Positions 12,053 to 26,300 of a stretch of 64,000 bases of DNA are shown here, piece by piece. Position 1 is the first letter of the stretch, and each line of letters starts with the position of its first letter. The stretch is taken from positions 2,790,001 to 2,854,000 of the forward strand of contig NC_052616.1 in assembly GCF_016545825.1 (NCBI RefSeq). Reading direction: 5' to 3'. The notes below the pieces were generated by a model. It was given only the letters and a program-made list of their open reading frames with translations. It did no database searches and was not told where the DNA came from. The stretch is from Eucalyptus grandis (taxonomy: Eukaryota; Streptophyta; Magnoliopsida; Myrtales; Myrtaceae). The position numbers were made by a program, and so were the translations under genes.

Positions 12053-15000
12053 ATGGGCGTGGGGGGTCACTTCTGGGACCTGCTGAAGCCTCACGCCCGG
12101 CGCGAAGGCTTCGACTATCTGAGGAACAAGCGCGTCGCGGTGGACCTGTCGTTCTGGATCGTCCAGCACGAGACCGCGATCAGGAAGAGGTCTTTCGCCC
12201 GCAACCCGCACCTGAGGCTCACCTTCTTCCGCACGGTCAATCTCTTTTCCAAGGTGGGTGTCGTTGCAGTTGCAGCATTTTGGGGGCAACTCTGTTCTTG
12301 AGGGCAAAGCATGTCTGCCTGCGTTCCATTTTTTGTTGAAAAAAAAAAGACCTTTTGGTTCGTGTATTGTTCTGTACGAAATGGGTTCGACTGGAATGAT
12401 GAATTTTGTCGGGTCGAGTTTCGTCTGCGCTTTTTCGTTTGCTGGGGTCTGTTTGGTTGCTCGTGAGATGAGGAAATGGATTTAGAATCGAAGTTGTGGT
12501 TTCTGCGGAATTTAGGGGTTCTTTTTATAGTTGCAAGCACTGATCACACTTGGTGATATGTGCATTTGCTTCGGACTGAGTTTTTTGTTCTTTGCTTTTC
12601 TAATAGTCGAGTATGCATTAGCTTTAATTTGGCATTAATTTGACAAGCTTCAGGCTTGTGTAGTTTGGAGCTTTTCCTACCTTTGTGGTCGATGGCACTC
12701 CTTCTCCGCTAAAATCTCAGGCGAGGATCCAGAGGTTCTTCCAAGCTTCTGGGCTTGATTTGTCGAGTTTGCCGGTGCCTGAGGATGGTGTTTTGGTAGA
12801 GAGAAACGGGGCGTTTAGGAAATGTGTAAAAGAGTGTGTGGTAAGTTTCAGTTTTGAGTCCTTGACCTGTTACCTCACTGAATTTGTTGCCAAACAGCAT
12901 TCCTGCCAAATTTGGTTTGCCAGAAGCCTAAGATGACAAATGTTGACACATTATAATGGTTCTTATTTGATGACTGCTGGATTGTTTATCTGTCTTTGTT
13001 CTTTTTTTTCTATAGGAACTTCTGGAACTGCTTGGTATGCCTGTGCTAGAAGCAAGAGGTGAGGCTGAGGCACTGTGCGCGCAGTTAAACTATGAGGGCC
13101 ATGTAGATGCTTGTATTACGGCTGATAGCGATGCATTTCTATTTGGGGCAAGTTGTGTGATTAAATGCATCCATCCTAATTCCAGAGTACGTTGCTGCAT
13201 GTTTTCTCTTTTCATTAAACTTAATTATCCCTTTACACAATGTTCTTACTGGAGAAATTTGTGCCATGTCATTTTTACCTGGCTAGTTGCAGATTCTTCT
13301 AAATAGTTTACTTATGATCTCTCTTATCCATTAAAATTCCAAAAGATCATTTGTATAGTCTAACTTTATGCTGGTTTTCTGATATATTGGATTGAAGAGG
13401 CATATAGCTACAGCACACCATGTTGATGAGTTAAGGATAGCTTTAAATTGAGGTGCAAGTTAGATATGTGAATCTAGGAGGTTAATGTAAAGAAATGGGT
13501 TAAAGTTTAGGGTGATGTCAGGAAACTTGAATGAGATTTGAAAGCTCATGTACATCTCCAAACAGGGAGAATTTCAGAAAGAGAAGGCCTAATGTGCAAG
13601 GATTTTGCTTATTGCTGTTGGGTAACAGTCATTGCCATCTTGAAGGTGCTATTATTGGCTTAGTTGTTTTGAGGGAAATATGAATATCTTGTTGCATGCA
13701 GGAACCGTTTGAATGCTATCATTTCTCAGATATTGAAGATGGTCTGGGATTGAGGAGGAATCATTTAATAGCCATCGCTCTACTTGTTGGCAATGATCAT
13801 GATTTACGGGGGGTACAGGGAATTGGAGTAGATACAGCACTTCGCTTTGTCAAAACTTTTAGTGAAGAAGAGATACTAAACAGGTTTATCCTAGAGGCCT
13901 GTCCATGCTTCGTATTATTGTTCTTGAATGTTGTTTGGATGATATTAAAAAATATGTTTGTAAGATGAAGCACTATTGTGACAACCCTGCCCCTCTGCAC
14001 ATGTATATTGATGATCAAACAAAACATATTGTAACAGAAACGCAAATTTGTCAAAGTGGCTGATGTGCCTGGTATATTTTGCATGACTTCATTTCTAAGT
14101 TAATGTTGTTTGATTGATCATGAATGAGTGGAAGAAATATAAAAAGACTGAGATACGTGCATAAGAAAAGGATGGAAAAGCTTACCTGAAAAAGTTATAG
14201 ATAATATAGTTAGAATTAGAGGAGCCTGCATCAAGCATGAGTTTCTTCTTCCTCGTTTGCATTGTTTAGGGTTGATGGTGGGTCTCTGTCTAATTTGAGA
14301 AATGGGGGAGCGTGGGATTTGAAATGGATTGCTTTTCTTGGCCATATATCTACTAAATTGTTGAAAACAGGTGTATACTGAGGTGTGGAAAATTTCATTA
14401 ACTGCATCTTCACAGATTGACTAAAAATGATCTTATAATGCAATCATAGGCAAACACAAGGTGTGGGAAACTTTTGTAACTCTATCTTCATACATGGACA
14501 AAAATATGTGTGTATATTGTGGGTGGAGTAATCAATTGATTCACTGACTGAAGGCAATTGTCCTTGCAGTTTAAAGGAAATTGGAAATGGTGAAAAGCTG
14601 CTATGTGAAGGGGATGCTGGGTCTGCTGATGATCCACTACATGGTTCAGATAGCATCTCACCAAAGCCAAGACCATCTCACTGCTCTTTCTGTGGGCATC
14701 CAGGGAGCAAAAGAGATCACTTCAAGTTCTCTTGTGCTGATTGTATCACTGGTGATGGTCCAGGTTGCCTGAAAAAGCCTTATAAATTTAAATGTGACTG
14801 CTCCTCATGTAATATGGTAATAGACATCAATTTCTATATCCACCACGAGTTAAATAGTTTTGAGTTTTGTCCTTAATGAAGTTCATCGTGCACTTCGTGG
14901 AATGCTTTGCTGCTATTCTGACATGTGGCAAATGCATTTTGTAGGACAGGAAAAGGAAGGAACAGAAGAAGCATGAAAGTTGGCGAATAAAAGTTTGTGA

Positions 15001-16588
15001 AAGGATCACGTTGGAGCCAAAATTTCCGAACGATGAGATAATCAAAATGTATTTGTCCAACAATCATGGATACTTTGATGGTAGGTTTGCCAGTGCTTAT
15101 CTGTAGGACTTAAATGTGTTTTGGATTAAGCTTATATTATGGACTGAACTGTGTTTAGACAAGTAACCAGCTTTGTTAACCAATTTTTGTGGGATGGATG
15201 TGTTCAGATGTTGATTTTGCCTGGTAATGGCATTATGGCTTTTATGTTTACTTAATTTTAGACAACTCGGAATGTACTTCTCTTCTACCCTTGAATTCTT
15301 TGAGCTTTTTGACAGGAAGCAGTGGACCACATATATCGTGGGATAGGCCACGATCTGAAATGCTGGTTGATTTCTTAGCTTTCCATCAACGCTGGGACCC
15401 ATCCTTCATACGCCAGAAATTGCTTCCAATGATGTCCACTATTTATCTAAGAGACATGGCCACAAATACAGCAGATGAGTTGCTCTGCGATCAGTATGAG
15501 TTTGACTCAGTCCACCGCGTGAAGACGCGATATGGATATCAACTTTTTGTGGTAAAGTGGAAGAAAGCTGCTCATACGACTGGAGGCGCTGTGTGTGAAA
15601 TCTCTGATGACCTGGCTGGTTCTCGGCAACATGAGGTCATTGATGTTGATGATCAGGATGACATTTTGGAGGAGTCTGAGGTCCCACAAATTCAGGCTGT
15701 TGATGGAACTTGGTTTTTGTTGACTGACGAGGACATAGAACTTGTTACGGCTGCTTTTCCAGAAGAAGTTGATAGATTTTTGAAAGAAAAGGTAAGTAAT
15801 TTGATTTGTTTAGTTTGTCTATTCCTCATCTTAGCTAGAATTAGGTATTTTGCAATATGGTAATTTTACTGTTGAGGATGAGCAATGAGGGATTGAAAAA
15901 ATGGCTCATACAATCTACAATTTTGAATTGAGGATTAGAGGACAAATGAGATTTTGAACACTAATTCTCTGAACTGATTGATGCGGAGTAAAATGCAATC
16001 AATTCATAATAGAAGCATTAACAGGATGCCCTGAAATTCAGAAGCAGTACCAGACCAAGGATTGCATTTATTGGTTTATGACACAAATACGCTCGTTGTA
16101 GTCTCATTTAAGGTTGTATTTCTACCACTTGCATAGGTCATTTTGATTGGTCAGTGGTTCGTGACCCTGTGAGTAGCACATGTATTGTTTGTTTTCTTGG
16201 TCTGAGCCTCATCAAAGTTTGTTTTTCTGATAATTGGTTTTCGACAGACTCTCGTGCTTTATGTGTCAATGACGATTGGCCATTGAATGGTAGAGTTTCT
16301 CATTTTTCTCTTTCATGTGCCATGCAGGAGCTAAAAGAATCGAAAAGAGGAAAGAGCGTAAGCTCGACACCTGAAGGGACAGAATCAGAATTAACAAAGT
16401 CAAAAGGCGTCCAGCTGAGTATTACGGAGTTCTATCGCTCCACCAAGGTACTGTACCAGGCGAAACCAGCTGATGACATAGTCAACGATTCCAAGAGTTT
16501 CAGGGATGCCTCATCGAAAAAAAGGAGTGCAGGCTCGAGCTCTAAATTTTCCAAATCTGTAAGACGCCGCCTTCTGTTTGATTCATGA
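12053..16588 (+). CDS. GEN1: GEN1-type Holliday-junction resolvase (XPG/RAD2 family nuclease)
   Basis: Eight exons join in phase: 12053-12253, 12664-12840, 13016-13186, 13702-13883, 14570-14816, 14945-15080, 15316-15791 and 16328-16588, giving 616 residues. The start MGVGGHFWDLLKPHAR is typical of the family, whose N-terminal glycine region lies in the active site. Metal-binding acidic residues fit D31 (VAVDLSFW), D77 (VVDGT), E142 and E144 (GEAEA), D163 and D165 (ADSDAF), and D215 (VGNDHD). The last is followed by the helix-two-turn-helix GVQGIGVDTALRF. A cysteine-rich insert (C282-C324) and a chromodomain-like stretch (about 430-456) follow. The C-terminus has a PIP-box-like QLSITEFY (559-566) and ends in RRRLLFDS, as in Arabidopsis GEN1. 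GEN1 cleaves Holliday junctions and replication intermediates in the nucleus. SEND1 is the plant paralogue, but the match here is to GEN1. Confidence 0.95.
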
Positions 16589-18305
16589 ATTTGTACAGTC
16601 CTTCCAGAGTTTTTGACTCGCAAGAATGCGGACCGTAGCTCGATGGCCTTTTGTAAATAAGTTCAGGTTTTTATTTTTTTCCTGGTCGGAGTAGATAAAT
16701 AGAGGTCTACCCATTGCTTCTTCAAATTTTGCAGATGAATTCTGTATTTGTCATCTTCCTCTCTTTCTCGCTTTCATTTTCCATTCAATGTTTAACTAAA
16801 GCTCCTCTGCATCAGATCCAGTTTCAGGTCTCAGGAATTTAGCATTCTTTGAAAGCGGATAAGTTTATTTCCCATCTAGATCGGCCTTCTACGAATTTAA
16901 GGAAACTTAGCTGAACGGTATTTGGTATTCTAGATCTTCTTAAGGGGTTTGACCTGGCCCGACGATGCTCATGCCGGTTGGGGTGAGAAATCTGACCGAT
17001 TCAACTTGAGAACCGGGCCAAACTGGCCTTCAAACCAACCGAGCAGACTGGTTCTGAGATTGAACCCGTCTTATGCACGTTACTTTTTGGAAGAAAATAG
17101 TGAAATGCAATCAGGAATAATGGAACCCACAACCTCCAGGTCGAAGTAGACACACAAGATCACTTATCTAACGAGACTTTGCTATTAACGGGCCAAAAAA
17201 ATAATATATAATATATTTGTGTGACTTTACAAAATAAACCGGGAACCAGCTGGTTTGGTTCCGACCAATTTGAGTACAACCAGTTCAGTTTTCGATTTCA
17301 AGTTCTAGAATTGGGATCTACAAGTGAGTTCCATATTTCGGTTTTGGAACCAATCATTTCTATTCATGGGCCGGTGCCCAAAAATTGTTTTTGGCCCTGA
17401 AGTTTAGTCGTGGGTCTGGTAGGTTTACCTAGTTTGATTAGGCCCTAAAGTTGGTGTAAGTCAGGCTTAACTTGTCCATTGATCAAGTCTGGTGAGTAGA
17501 CGAACCTACGTCCATTGACGCTACTCGCTTCCTCTTTCGCCCTCTTTTTGGGATACAGCATGTGGATAATCTGGCGATTGCTATCTTCCGTTGTGTATGT
17601 GAAAGATAAGAGGATGGATGTTGGAAAGCAAACCCTAAGTTTCCCATGCTTATGAAATATTCTCAGAACATAAAGAAGTTTAGCTATGGCTTTTGAATTG
17701 TCTCATGTTTCTATTTCGTACGTTATTGAACATGAGGAACAAAACAGTTTCGAATTTGTCTAGCTTAGCCTTATTATAGATTCAGAAATCCAAAGTTGAT
17801 TATTTCTTTATATAAGCACTTGATGCTTTCTGTTGAATGATTTGCTCTCTTTTATTGCTTGCGGTCTGCACAGACATATCCACTACGTGCAATGACATGA
17901 TAGATCGAATCTGTCAAAGAGACATTATAGCATTCAAACTTTGTCAATATTTCATATTCAAACTTTGATATTATTAATACACACTGTTAGAATATTTAAA
18001 TATTAAACTATGCTAATTGTTCTAAAAGCTTGCACTTTTAGACAAAGGCGCAGTTTAATACATAAATATTTTAACACACTTGTAGTTGTATGACACACCT
18101 TGTCATGCTCTAGTATAACCAACTATCATCAAACCCATCATACGAGAAACGTAATTGTGTAAAACCATAACAGAGCAAAGCCAAACGTTGCCACATAAAT
18201 CTTCGTAGAAAAGACATTTTTTTATCTCTCACACTTCTCCACTCTCCTATATTCTTCAAGTATCAGTGAATAAGGAAAGTCGAACTCCATCCACGTAGAT
18301 TCTTA
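16589..18305. other. Convergent intergenic region between GEN1 and the zinc-finger gene
   Basis: It holds the 3' UTRs of both flanking genes. Between about 16.96 and 17.40 kb are scattered GAACC/GGTTC words (for example GGGAACCAGCTGG and GGTTTTGGAACC) similar in style to the subterminal repeats of the hAT-type element at 47.7 kb. This may be an old, decayed relative, but no TIR or target-site duplication is visible. Confidence 0.35.
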
Positions 18306-18968
18306 CTATCGTGGAGATGCCGCTGGTCCATGTCCTAGTCGAAGCTCCAAATCCAGCCCGTCCCCGGCAGAGTCGCCGGAGTTGTTGCTTGTGTCATCGA
18401 CCTTAGGTGACTTAGAACCGGCAGTATCATATTTTCTGGTGTAACTTTGGGAAGGAGATGGGAAATTGGTGTCGTTGGGTGGATAAGGTGAGACTGAGAG
18501 GAGAGTGGAAGGTGGCGATGAAGTGTTGAAGATGCCATTAGGGCCAGGTAATGGGTAAGGAAAGCACAGCCCTCCATTGAGGACGAATTCGTTGGCCGGG
18601 ATCACGAGCAGTGGAGCGGTGGAAGACGGGCATGACTGCGACTGGTGGAGCCTTGCCCGGTCCCTGCGGTGCACGTTCATGTGTCCTCCGAGCGCCTGCG
18701 CGGAACGGAACTCTCTCCTGCAGAAGGTGCAGGTGTAAGACCTCGGCGGCCAAGTCGCGCCCATCATGTTCCTGGTGTCCTCCGCGAAAGCTTTAACCTC
18801 CCACGAGTCGTCATCTTGTTGGGTTTGATTAGCGTTCCACATCCACGAACGGTTCTTCGAGCTCGAGCTAGGGTCAGTTACTTGATTTTGGTGTTGGGTC
18901 TCTTGAGATCGAGTCTCTTTGTGAGCCTGGGACGTCAAGGAGAGAAGGTCATCAAGACCAATTCCCAT
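18306..18968 (-). CDS. SUPERMAN/RABBIT EARS-like single C2H2 zinc-finger repressor
   Basis: An intronless 220-residue frame. It carries one plant-type zinc finger, [23 protein letters not shown], as two Cys (C80, C83) and two His (H96, H100) around the QALGGH motif (91-96), with SUPERMAN-type flanks WPPRS and RRDRARLH. Upstream [11 protein letters not shown] resembles RABBIT EARS and the ZFP10/ZFP11 group. The C-terminal DLELRLG (206-212) is an EAR repression motif that recruits TOPLESS-type corepressors. The protein is therefore likely a nuclear transcriptional repressor in organ or boundary development. A TATTTAA sequence lies about 50 bp upstream of the ATG. Which member of the SUPERMAN subfamily it is cannot be fixed by eye. 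Confidence 0.92.
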   Translation of the reverse strand: MGIGLDDLLSLTSQAHKETRSQETQHQNQVTDPSSSSKNRSWMWNANQTQQDDDSWEVKAFAEDTRNMMGATWPPRSYTCTFCRREFRSAQALGGHMNVHRRDRARLHQSQSCPSSTAPLLVIPANEFVLNGGLCFPYPLPGPNGIFNTSSPPSTLLSVSPYPPNDTNFPSPSQSYTRKYDTAGSKSPKVDDTSNNSGDSAGDGLDLELRLGHGPAASPR

Positions 18969-21900
18969 GGTTGTAGGTTTGAAATGATGAAGAAGTGGAG
19001 CGAAGGAGAAGAGGGTTAAATACTAAAATGGTGAATAGACAAAGTAATGAAATTTAGCGGAGACAAGGTGAAACCCTAACTCTTGATGTACACAAGGATT
19101 TTGTCGGAAAACGGTTGATTTTTAGCATGGGCTGGCAATTAAAATAACATGTCCCACTCAACTAGTCGTCTCTTGCCACGATACCCTTCCAATTACTTGT
19201 TCACTGATCTCACCTCGTGTCATAACTAATTAAAAAATTATTTGAATATTATTAGATGTGAAAGGGTTTTAGTGACTTAACGAGTAGTCGATTAATGTAA
19301 TTAATTCTATAGGGAAGAGCTAAGTTGTTGTTGAAGAACTAAGCCTCGTTTCTTCTATGTTTAGATGAAGAGATCGTGTGGCAGATCCTGAATCAGCTTT
19401 TTGCATGCTAGGCTCAATCGTTGTCTCTAGTTCATTTACCCAAACCCGAGCAAGAATCCGATTCCACGTCGAGTTGGAGACCGGACTCAAGTAATTCCTT
19501 GTGAATTGGGCTAACGGACATGTTCTCTATTGATCAGCTCCCTCATGCACAGTAGAGTCTTGACAAACCAGGAGCAAGATCTTCCTTAATCTTTTCATCA
19601 ACTTGTGCAAGATCACATCACTTCCTTTCATATACTTTCATGATCCATCGAGTTTACATCATACACGCGCATAGTTTTACTTGAAATTCGATTGCAAAGG
19701 TTTTGGCTTTGGTTTTGTTTCTAGCAAAGAAACCCAACTTTGGTTATTACCAATCCTAAAGGTATTACTTTGTATCCTTCGTTAAATAAGGGAAATGATT
19801 TTCACCACACACGTGCTGTAAATCACATGTCAATCCTAATTCTAGTGATCGGCCTATCATTGTTCTTGTAACTCACCATCCACTGGCAAGTGCATCGAAC
19901 TTTGCTTCCCTAGGATCCTCTGTAAATTTTTTTATTACTTGATCATTGTCCTGTCCACCCCAACTTTCTTTCGGTGTCGTTCATTCTAAAGGCAATTTCT
20001 TGGGATTTATTTTGACTATAGAATATCACAGCAATCATTTGGCGTGTCCCACATTATTAATAGTCGTGCCAGCCAAATCTCAATCCTATTTATTTTACTT
20101 TGGTAGGGACAAAAACATTGAGATGATTGATGGTAATCTTCTTAGGAGTTGTCTTCTTGCTCCTCTGTTATAATAGGGATATATAATCAGAAAACTTGTT
20201 AACTTATGCTTAGAAATGTCTAAAATATATATATACTAAATTCGACAGAATTTACAATTAGTGTGTCGGATTATTCTGCTTTACATAGTCATTTTTAGAA
20301 ACTTGAGAACATATGATCTCCTACATTTAATGATTACTAACAAGTGCAATTGTTAATCTTTTTCGCGTGATTATAGACTTCCTCCCTTGGCTCTTTCTTT
20401 TTCTTGTCACATTTATAACTAGGGAAAGCTACAACGGCTGCAATTTTCTTAAACAAGAGTCTCTCTGGCTGTAAAATGGCAGGAGCACGGCTTTATTCAG
20501 AGCAAGATTCTGTGGATTAATAATTTGATACGCATGCGGAAAACGAGCTCCATCTAGAAGCAAGTTCCAGAAACAACCTGTTGAGGAGGCATAGCATTTT
20601 TCGCCTACGAATTTACCGAGAAAACCCTAGTCTTCTTTTTTCATTTCTTTGTCTTCTTCTCAACTTCACTTCCTGACTATGTCTCCCGTCTCTGGGGCCC
20701 CAACCACCTGGATTTGTGACATCCCGGATGACCTATCCCAAGTCAAAACTGACCGAAAGAGAAAGGGAATGATATAAGCAACGGGCGTTTTATTTCCTTC
20801 AGGCCTTTGACTTGAATAATCTGGCAAATGGGAGTCAAATTTAGACAGAAGATGTTCAATTTATTACTTAGTGACTAACGACGTGTTTAGCTAAGATAAT
20901 ATTTTTAATGTCACATTCAACGCCAGTTATTGATCTTATCACTGGAAGGATATTCTTGATTCATGGGCTGGCGTCAAAAGACCAGCTTTCACGAGGGGTT
21001 AGATTAAAATGCTGGGCCAAGACAAAATAGGTAAAGAACATGAAGAAAGTGCTAAAACAAGGGTAATTAATGAGGAGATTTTACATTTTAATAGTGTTTA
21101 GGAAGCTCTATCGAAACTCTCCATGATGTTTATACTAAGAAAGAGCTAGGGATTGTGTTTGTCTACATCAAGCAAGTGGTACATATCACACATGGAAGCC
21201 AAGGATAAGAAACCCAATCATTCACTCGATGAGTTCTTAACTTGGAAAAAATGACACATCACAGAATTGAAAGTTTGCGTGTTGAAGAGGTAGCTCGAAG
21301 CACTTGTCAATTCAGGTGCAATAATTAAGTTTTGGGAATGAATAAAGGATGATCTTTTCATGTACTTAGTTTGCCTATTTATGATGTCTCAAATTGGTTA
21401 TTATTTTCATCTTTTAGTAATCTCGAAAAAGAACATGTCCCATATATATATAATAGCTCTATCCAGGCGTTGCTCCCATGCCAACCCTCGTTAACCCAAC
21501 CGGCCCTGTTCGGTTGAAACAATAATCTGTTGCGACCATCAAAACCGTCAATTTATTTTCCTTGGCTTGTCGCTACCCAACTTAAGCATATAGCTTAACT
21601 CAGCCTGTTCGTTTCAGTTACATTGAAAACTCTAAATGTCCTTGCTTGTGACATGGTCTTCTTCACCAGTTCAGAAGGTTTCGAGCGCATGATTACAAGA
21701 TTTCCCCGTCTCTCATTCTGTTTCTCGATATTTAATTGGCTTTCCACTTCTGTCCGCAAGCAAAGCATTGATTAAGAAAGCTGACGTAAACGGAAGCCTC
21801 TGATGTGATTTCGTGACATAATTCATGAAGTTTCCTCCGCTTTAACCATGCTTATCGTGGGGCCGAAGTTAATTTCTTAAATGGAACTGAAGAGAAAAAT

Positions 21901-23343
21901 CTCTAAGTTGGAAACGCTGACGGACGAAGAATCTGATGATTCGATTGTTTTCTGTGGTTGTTTAGTCATTCGAAGTCAACCCTCTAGAACAGACGACAAT
22001 TTTTATTCTTTGAACCTTAAGTCCCCATTTTCATTTATAGGAAGGGTAAGAAGGAGTTAGGCCTGCCTTAAACTTTAATTATGGTGTCTTTGTTACTTGT
22101 GATCTATCATAGAGGCGATTCTACTATCACCTTCCCAAAAAACGGATATTTTTTTTATACTGGTAGAATTCTAAAAGAGCTAAAAAAAATTAAGTATCCA
22201 AATACTATCGATGAAAGTTGGTTATTCCAACTAGTTTTGGGCTACTAATTCCCAAAAAAAAAAAAAAAAAGAAGTTAAGTTAAGATAAAACTTAGACGTT
22301 GGTAAGTAATTGAAATGTGAGTCCATAAACTAACACTAACTGGTAATTTGATCCGAGAAAATTTGTGAAATCACTCTAGTTTATGTAGTAACTTCGTATA
22401 AGAGTTAGTAAATTCGAAAAGCTGGTGAGTTAGTACAAAAATTGCTAGCTTGTAAAATATAAAAAGTTGATTATTTCTTTAAAATCTTGGTAAGTGACCG
22501 ACAATTTATATTGAGAAGAAAGTTAGCAATCATCTTTTTCATTGAGTCATTTTAACGTTATCAATATTTATTGACATTTACAGGCACGAAAAGGAAAACT
22601 GTACTTTTTTTGTACTTAAAAATAGAATTCTACCTATTAGATAGCATGAATTGTAGTAGTCTTGATGGTTTCATGACTTCCATATCAGCTTCCTGAAAAG
22701 TTTAAAGTAGACATGGAAATGAACCATTATTTGACTTTTAAGCGGTCGAAGAACTTGTTGTAGAAGCTGTATCACGAGGGAACTATGGCATAACAATGGA
22801 AAAGGATACATTTCCAATGGCAAAATCAAATCTCTCATGCATAATCTCAGAAGTTATTGGTTCCGATATGTAGACCAAATGAACCATTTCGATTAGAACT
22901 GCATCAAGTAATTAAAGCAAAGTCACGTCTGTGGCCTATTGAGCTTCCAGCTCAAGTCCATTTGTATATACGTCATTCTATTTGATCACTCGAGCCATGC
23001 TAGGCCGTAGACGCATGGATTCCGCCACCACGTTTTCGAGATTGCTCCTTGAAGAAATTTCTGGAGATTGATTTTACTGTAGCAGATCAAAACCCAGATC
23101 CGTTTGAAGTAGATTCATGTTGAAAAGCAGGGATTGAAAGTGCCTTAAAAAGGATTATCATCAAGAATCTGATAGAAATCTAAGAAAAGAGATCAGAAAC
23201 AAATGGACCCTCCGTTTCAAAGATTGAAAAGGGCCCAGCAGTTTAACCCAAGATTAAAGGTCCATTAATCATTTGATCACATCTGAACCCAAAAGCCTAG
23301 ACCACGCTCTGATTGATTAGGCTTATTAAGTAGCGGCTAGCTA

Positions 23344-23346
<3 letters not shown>

Positions 23347-23377
<31 letters not shown>
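23347..23377 (+). repeat. (CT)n microsatellite
   Basis: An uninterrupted CT run of about 31 bp in the gene-poor stretch, one of the longest pure dinucleotide tracts of the window. Confidence 0.95.
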
Positions 23378-23380
<3 letters not shown>

Positions 23381-26300
23381 CTTATATAAATTTTTTATTA
23401 TTTACTTTATGTTTTTGAGCTCTTTGTCCGATGCTTCTCATGTGAAGGATCTATGTATAATTAATTAGGGTTTTGGACCCATTTGATGATAAAACAAAGT
23501 GGGTGCTATGTTGCACATGGGAAGGTGGAGGGAATAAACCCTAGCAATTAAAGCTTAGGCACATGCGAACGCATTGATAATTGGGACTCGTGATCAGCAC
23601 GTGGTCGACTTTCTTTTGGCTGATAATATGCCCATCTTCAAGGGTGCCTTGCGTTTGTACAATGTTCTGTCGATGTGATTGATGCGTAGGCGCGACCTCT
23701 CTTTTGTTGATATCTGATTTTGAATTACAAATTTACATGTAGTTTTTCATTTGGAGTATATATATTTGTTTATATTTTAACCGAATGATTGCATATCGAA
23801 CTTTGCTTTTTTTTTACTGGACGAGACAAAATTCAAGATATTCATTTCCCTCCGTCCACACTTGCTCTCATTCACACTATCAAAGCAAGAGCAAAAAAAG
23901 GATAATTGCAAAAAATATTTTGAAGTATACAATATTCTATCAAGAACCGCCGTTACTTTTGAAAACCTTTTGACTTTGCATCTCTTCCAAACCAAAAAGA
24001 TACATTTACCTTCCAAACATTACACTTATCTCTTCCCATTCCCTCTCTCTTCCTCCACTTTCCTCACGCAGTCACACGCACACACACACACACACACACA
24101 ACGAACTCTCTATCTGTCTCCCTTCACCCCTAGCTGCCGCTGCCGCCACGGTCGCCATGGGAGATGATGCCCCAATCCGGTCCAGATCGGTTCGCCCAAC
24201 CTTGATTTGGACCAGATTTGGGGTGGCGACTGTCACCAGCCATGAGTCCAAGGTTGGCAACGACTGGGGACAGCATGGGGCTGGGCAGGAAGGCGGCAGT
24301 GGGCCAATTACAAGTAGAAGAGAGATAATGGAGGAGAGGAGAAGTATATTAGGGTCTGTAGGTTTCCTTAAGAGAAATGACATTTCTGAAAGGAAAATCA
24401 CAATTCATGTAAATAAGTGAAGTTAGAAGGATGCAAGGTACTATGAAAGTAAAAAACTCACGATTTAAATTATTGGTTTTGAAAGTGGGGATAATAATTA
24501 ACATCTGAGTGAAAATATGGAAATGCTTTCTATTCTTATTTTTAAAAAAGAAAGAACAAAAAGCTGGTCAAGGTCGTCACCTTCTCTATAAGCGTGTCAC
24601 TAAAAACTGACAATCCTGAACATATGTATGCATTGTTTCCTCCCTAGATTTCTGTCTTCGTGGAGTGGCGGTTTCAGAGAAGTGAATTTAACCTGCTTTC
24701 TTTGCACTGAAATAGAGGCGTATTGATTTCCGAAGGGATGATTTGAAACCCCGAGAAAGATCATCCAATTCCACTCCCGCTTAAATGCAGAACGTTTTTA
24801 GCTGAGTCGAAACCTCATATGACTGTAAAAGCTGCTTATATTTGGACCTATAAAGCTACATTCACTTTATTTTGATGCTCCACTGAAATTAACCTATGAA
24901 AACATCACTTTGGCACCCAGTTAAAATGATAATCCAGATCATGTCATGCTTACAGAGATTCTAATGAACCCCAACAGCAGCTGCACATTCCCATTAGTCC
25001 TTCTCATTTCTAGGGTTTCCTATTGTGTCCCCTAATTAAGCCGGTTGAAATCAATTTCCATTCTCGTCTTCTCCACATGTTCATGAGCAAAAAAGAACAT
25101 AAGACAAAAGAACCGCGTTGCTTCTTGAATGTGAATATATGTTACCCATGAAGAGACGTTCATTTATTACTATTCTCTAAGCATTTTCTACAAGGGATGC
25201 TACGCTTGTCAATTATATATCTTATATACACAATAAATTAAGAACTAGCAGAAAGAGAAGGAAACAAAAACTTGAGTTAATTAAGGATAAAAAGAGATGG
25301 AGTATAAATAGAAAACTAAACTTTAGAATATAAAGCACGATCCAAGTAGGTCTCTCGTTTTTTATTAGTCATATGTACAGAATTCTAATTATCCAATGAT
25401 TAGACGTTTGGATTAACAACATTTTTTTCAGCAATTCAACTATAATAAGTCAAAAAAGAAATCTATAATAAGTCTTTGCATAATCGATATATAAAGGACA
25501 GTTATTATCTTAAAACAAAGCGAATATATTATTGATGTCTCTAAATAAAATAATAGATAGTATAGAAAATTAAACAGCCTTCTTGACGCTCGACACTCCC
25601 CATGCGTACTTCTCTAAAAGTAAAAAGGTAGGTTAAAATAATCAGTGTTTTGTTCAATCAATTAATTGATTAGTGCAGTTAATTTCATTCTCCTCAAGAA
25701 CAGATAAAATATTTCTCAGCCGTCTTTTTTTATAAAAGTTAGAAATCTTACAACAGTATCAAAGCAGAGGCATACGACTACTCTCTCTCGTTGTTGGTGA
25801 GGAATACTAGTTGAAGAAACAATATCGATCTATGAATCAAAGATTAGAAAGGACAATCTCCGATTAGTTCGCTGATATCAATTTGATTGGATTTACGCGT
25901 AGATTCAAGGGATTTTAATACTTTATAGGCCTTTATTCCAAAGACGTGTCACAATCAGGGGATAACATCGACTTTGAATCCTATGGTCGAGAGCATCGAG
26001 AAAGGGCTCGGACAATTTCGTTACGTCAAAAAAAGACAGACAAAGGGCATGTAATTAGACTACCTCGGAAGCAACCAATACTCTAAATTCACGAGCAAGC
26101 CGCACCAAGCGTCAAGGGTGCAAAACAAGAGGGTCATACATTGGATCCAAATTAAGCACTTGGAAGACAAGAGAAAGGAGACGAACTAAATGTCAGAGCA
26201 GCTCATTTTGTATCCAACGATATGATCCCTGCATGAGCCCGCAGCTACTTAAAGAGACTACATGGCAATTGTAGATAACTTCAAATTTCTTGTAAATTTA

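Noticed and set aside
11738..12540. Long frames on both strands around the GEN1 start
   Set aside because: They overlap GEN1 exon 1 and its GC-rich leader; composition is Arg-rich and no family is recognisable.
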